Positions 60,509 to 64,000 of a stretch of 64,000 nucleotides of DNA are shown here, one piece after another. Numbering within the stretch: the stretch's first letter is position 1; every line of letters starts with the position of its first letter. The DNA lies in the NCBI GenBank assembly GCA_013396915.1, contig VWZL01002828.1:310001-374000 (forward strand). Reading direction: 5' to 3'. Made by a program: the position numbers and the translations under genes. Source of the stretch: Stercorarius parasiticus (lineage: Eukaryota > Chordata > Aves > Charadriiformes > Stercorariidae). The notes beneath the pieces are model-generated. The model searched no databases. It was not told the origin of the DNA and saw only the letters and a program-made list of their open reading frames with translations.

Positions 60509-61678
60509 ACTTGTTACTACAGATATTCCGCAGATCGATAAAGAGCAATCAGTTGTGGATTTGACAAAAGAAAGTCCTATTGTTCAGCTAGTACAAGAGT
60601 ATGAAGATGATACAAGCCAGTCAACAGTAACCTTGCTGCCCAGTGATGATGATCAGGAAGAAGAAGCAGCAGCATGGTTTGAACTTGAGACAGAAAAGTA
60701 CTGCTATGATATGGCAACAGCATGTTGTATTTCCACCTTTTCAGAATATCTGTTTAAATGGTGTTCAGTTGCAGTAGCCATGCATCGGCAGTGTAGTAAA
60801 ACTGAAGGTAAACAAGGGCAAGATTACTCTGCTGATGTTCATCAGCCACAGGCGGTTCTGACTGAATCTATACATGTGTCAATAGAAGAGCCTCTGCCTG
60901 AGCAATTAGACAGCAAAGTTGAGAGACTGTCTGGATCTACTGTTGCAGTTGACTTCAGCAATGTGGTCCATGAGGAGACCAGTAATGAAACCACAGATTT
61001 GATTGAACTGGAGCCAAGCCATCCTCAGACTGTCTCTCAGTCCCTCCTCTTAGAAGTTACTTCTGAAGTTAAGCCACTACCAACAACAGACATGGCCTTG
61101 CAGCCTGCAAAAGAAGATGCAGGACAGGTAGCACCAAGGGTGACTCCCCAGCTGGATGGAGCTGAGATCAGTCCAGAAACAGAAAAGGCTGAGAGCTCTG
61201 TTGCAGAAGAAAAACCTGTAGCTTCAGAAACCAGTGTGGCTGCTGAGGTAAAGGAGATGAGCACAAGAGAGACTATGGCAACTCCAGTGATTTCAAAGCC
61301 TACAGAGACTGTTCTGCAGCCTGAACATACAGTGGGCATATTAGCCGGTGATGCTGAGGAAGGAAAGGAAAGCACTCCAGAAGTGCAGAAACCTGTTTTG
61401 CCTCCTATTGAGTCGTCTGTATCTGCTGAAACAAAGGAGGATGATCAGGCAACTGAAGAAGCTTTAATGGCGATTCCAGTCACTGGGGGACCGCAGAGAA
61501 CAGCTACAGACTTCTATGCTGAATTGCAGAATTCAACAGATCTAGGCTATGCTAATGGAAATCTTGTTCATGGATCTAATCAAAAGGAGTCTGTCTTCAT
61601 GCGCCTTAATAATCGCATAAAAGCCCTGGAAGTAAACATGTCTCTCAGCAGCCGTTATTTAGAAGAACTTAGTCAGAG
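60509..61678 (+). CDS. SUCO: SUCO exon 18 (1,170-nt large exon)
   Basis: Acceptor CTCTTTCGTTGTAG, donor CAGAG/GTAAGT. The first base completes Glu and the exon reads LVTTDIPQIDKEQSVVDLTK ESPIVQLVQEYEDD. Early conserved parts are ESPIVQLVQE, a hydrophobic/aromatic patch (ATACCISTFSEYLFKWCSVA, human [20 protein letters not shown]) and ELEPSHPQTVSQSLLLEVTS. The middle is Glu/Thr/Pro-rich and strongly diverged from mammals. The end is again almost identical to human: RTATDFYAELQNSTDLGYAN, GNLVHGSNQKESVFMRLNNR, IKALEVNMSLSSRYLEELSQ. This last part starts the coiled coil. Confidence 0.98.
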
Positions 61679-62551
61679 GTAAGTCCGAGGAAGACTGGTA
61701 AGAGTGTAAACGTGACTTTAGCCAAAAACAAAGGAGCATACCGATATGGAAGGTAATATAGTGGAAGCTGAGTATACTCTAGACCACAGCATAAAGCTTT
61801 ATGGAAAACTGGGAAAAGTACCTAATCCCTAGGTATCTTACCGGAGACCTAGATGTCTGTGGCAAGGGTTCCCTTTCTATATTTCAGCTACAATTACATT
61901 TACTTTGTTTTGAGGAATATTGATGTGGGGTTTTTAAAAGGGTAAAGTGTTGCCAGGATGTTAGCGCTAATCCTGTCCATAATCCTTTCAACGAAAGGGC
62001 ACATCCTTCTGTTAAACTGAACGACACAGCCCTACAATGCCTTTTTTACTGAACTGATTGGTTCCACTTAAGCTACTGTGTAATCTGTAATAACCCTTGT
62101 TGAAGAAGGGAGCATGGAGAGGGAACCCAGAATTTTCTATGAGGGGTGTAAGTAAATTAATGTTTATCTGTGGTGCTCCTTAGCTGTAGGAGAATCAGGA
62201 AACTATACCAACTTCAGAACTGGTTCCAAGGGATTATATTTACTGTTGTGTTTCTCTCTTGGCAGGCAGTGTTTTGTAGAGAACTCTCCATAGTGTATTC
62301 TAGTCAATGGGTGCTAAGCTCTGAGTTAAAATAGATTTGACTTAAACCTTGGAGAAAACCCACAAAAAAAACTAGGGAGAGACACATCCCTGGTTTATGT
62401 TTGAAACTTAAAAGGAAATACCACTCGATGTTTAAATAAAACTTCTTTGGACCAAGAGAAGCTTTCCCTTTGCATAGTGATATATCCTAAAGACAAATCT
62501 AGTGCTAGGAGTTTTATGACCTGGCATTTCAAACCTTTACATTTGTTTTAG
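61679..62551 (+). other. SUCO: SUCO intron 18
   Basis: An 873-base GT-AG intron with nothing further recognised. Confidence 0.85.
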
Positions 62552-62639
62552 GTACCGAAAGCAGATGGAAGAAATGCAGAAGGCTTTCAATAAAACAATA
62601 ATAAAACTTCAGAACACCTCAAGAATAGCGGAAGAGCAG
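62552..62639 (+). CDS. SUCO: SUCO exon 19 (coiled coil)
   Basis: Acceptor ACATTTGTTTTAG, donor CAG/GTATGG. It completes Arg and reads [29 protein letters not shown], one residue different from human (TIVKL). Heptad-like spacing of hydrophobic residues marks the coiled coil before the transmembrane segment. Ends in phase 0. Confidence 0.98.
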
Positions 62640-63975
62640 GTATGGTTTGTTGGAGTACTTAAGTTTTCCTGCTTAGGAAAGTTTACTTTTAAGAGAGAGT
62701 TGCAAGGAGGTGCAGAAATTCTCTTTCAATTGAAGATTTGTTAGCTGCGTATCTGCCTTTGAAAAGCAACTCCATTCCATGCTTCCCGTATCTATTTTTT
62801 TCCTCTAATTAAATTTTTAGGTATGTTCCCAGTTGTTTTAGAATAAAGCCATTTCTAGCTCTGTTTCCTGATCTTTGTATTGGAAGAAAAAAAAATCAGT
62901 TGTCAGCCGGTAATGGCTAAAACTCTTAAATGTCTTTTCAATGAAAAAGTTACCTAGGTCTCTTCCAACCCTTGTTTCATCGCTGTAGTTGCACTCAAAA
63001 CCTTTTTTTTTATGAACTTGGTTTTTTTTTTATCTCTGATTTTAAGTATAGATAGTCAATTGTCCTGATATTGCTGAAGAGACCTAGCCCCTAGAAAGGG
63101 AGAGAGGTACAGTAATGTCTTACGCCAAATTTGCTTTTGAAAGTGTAGTTCATGTAACAAAAGCTTTAGTTCATTCTTTAAAATGTGATATAAGGAAGTG
63201 GGAGCTGAAGGAGGTTTTCCCTGTGCTACCGTCCTGGCTTTCATGAGCAGCTGTGAAATACAGTGCTAATGGCAGTGCTGAATAATCATTAAAGCAACTG
63301 CGCAAGCTTAATCCCAAACTATCTGAAAACTTCTGAAGTGCCGTCCCAGGCCTGTAGTTTGTTCATCCATCAGCAGTGAAGAAAATCACAACTTCCCTGA
63401 GATCACGTGTGTACTCTTTTCTGCTTTTTTTGAATAGTGTCAAATGCTGGTGAGCCTGAGGTGCTCCTCGTGGTTACCCTCCCTGATATTCCGCTCGCCT
63501 TTCTTAATTTCTCATAGGATTAAGAATCCTGTTAGGCCTCTTTCCAGGAAGATGATAGCTGCAAAGTTCTTTTTCCTGGCTGGCTTGGACTCCTGTCATT
63601 AAGTGGCAGGCTACCTGATCCCAGAGCAGAAGCTACGCGTCAGCCCTTAGACTTCAGCTCTGCGTGCTCATCTGCACGTGTACTTTGTAACATGCCAGTA
63701 CTCAACTTCCTGATAGCCATGGAATGCACTGGCATAATGTTACCACAGGTTATTTGATAAGTCAAAATGTTGATGTTTTTATGTGTGTGTATATGATTGA
63801 TGCGGCTTAAGTAGTTTCAAATGTTATATGGATGTTGTGTTGAAAACAATGCTGAATAAGTCACGTGGCTACAAAATGCCTGGCTGTGTCAGAATGCTAA
63901 GTCGGTACCTGTGAGTATGTATGATAGTGGGAACCTGAAAACTAAATAGCATGGCCGTGACTCTCTTTAATACAG
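62640..63975 (+). other. SUCO: SUCO intron 19
   Basis: GT-AG intron of 1.3 kb. Poly-T stretches near 63003-63010 and 63024-63031 are present; no gene or intact element is seen. Confidence 0.85.
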
Positions 63976-64000
63976 GATCAGAGACAAACAGAAGCAATCC
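63976..64000 (+). CDS. SUCO: SUCO exon 20 (partial, cut by window end)
   Basis: Acceptor TCTCTTTAATACAG. The visible codons read DQRQTEAI, identical to human EEQ-DQRQTEAIQLLQ. The exon continues beyond the window. Confidence 0.95.

Larger units (their letters stand above)
27673..64000 (+). other. SUCO: SUCO gene (5' end in gap, 3' end beyond window)
   Basis: SUCO (SUN domain-containing ossification factor; mouse Opt/osteopotentia) is an ER membrane protein. Loss in mouse impairs collagen synthesis by osteoblasts; the yeast relative Slp1 works with Emp65 to protect newly made ER proteins. Nineteen coding exons, here numbered 2-20 assuming one exon in the gap, join in continuous phase. They give about 954 codons collinear with human SUCO: variable acidic N-terminal region (exons 2-7), SUN domain (about exons 8-14), an acidic linker (exons 15-17), a long variable region (exon 18) and the start of a coiled coil (exons 18-20). 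The C-terminal transmembrane segment and basic tail expected of SUCO lie beyond the window. All introns are GT-AG except intron 3 (GC-AG). Confidence 0.96.

Noticed and set aside
62945..62990. CR1-like string (CTAGGTCTCTTCCAACCC) in SUCO intron 19
   Set aside because: Only about 20 bases resemble the CR1 end, without the CAAACCATTCTATGA terminus; it may be chance or too decayed to call.
1..64000. CRISPR arrays, prokaryotic-type operons, integrated viral genes or a novel multi-gene system
   Set aside because: The content is ordinary vertebrate gene, intron and repeat sequence. No direct-repeat array, clustered uninterrupted genes or retroviral reading frames were seen on either strand.

Overview
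The window is nuclear DNA of a bird. Fragments with the 3' tail of the avian CR1 LINE occur at about 5.2 kb and 11.0-11.6 kb, introns are short and bounded by ordinary GT-AG sites, and the gene order is the conserved vertebrate order DNM3 > PIGC < SUCO (human 1q24). The species cannot be fixed from the sequence alone.

Layout. Positions 1 to about 8.2 kb hold the 3' end of DNM3 (dynamin-3, + strand). This is the last intron, the canonical terminal coding exon (2077-2146), a long non-coding stretch that is probably 3' UTR, and a candidate alternative terminal exon (8019-8055) with its own stop and poly(A) signal. From 8.2 to 13.7 kb is intergenic DNA with a cluster of CR1 tails in both orientations. 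PIGC (13774-14652, - strand) is complete in a single coding exon. From 14.7 to 27.0 kb is a long GC-rich stretch in which I find no supportable gene. A CpG-rich promoter region at about 27.05-28.0 kb, broken by a 204-base assembly gap, marks the start of SUCO. SUCO (+ strand) fills the rest of the window. Nineteen coding exons can be placed with matching splice sites and continuous reading phase (39634 to 64000, about 954 codons). Exon 1, with the start codon, is not visible and probably lies in or next to the gap. The 3' part of SUCO lies beyond the window.

How the genes relate. The three genes are neighbours by conserved synteny, not a pathway. DNM3 is a membrane-fission GTPase. PIGC is a subunit of the ER enzyme that starts GPI-anchor synthesis. 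SUCO is an ER membrane SUN-domain protein needed for collagen output in bone cells. PIGC is transcribed towards the DNM3 3' end and away from SUCO.

I did not find a novel multi-gene system. The best leads are the possible alternative DNM3 C-terminus carrying an SH3-ligand motif, a 21-nt microexon, a GC-AG intron and a tandem NAGNAG acceptor in SUCO, the gap over the SUCO promoter and exon 1, and a sharp base-composition change at that promoter.
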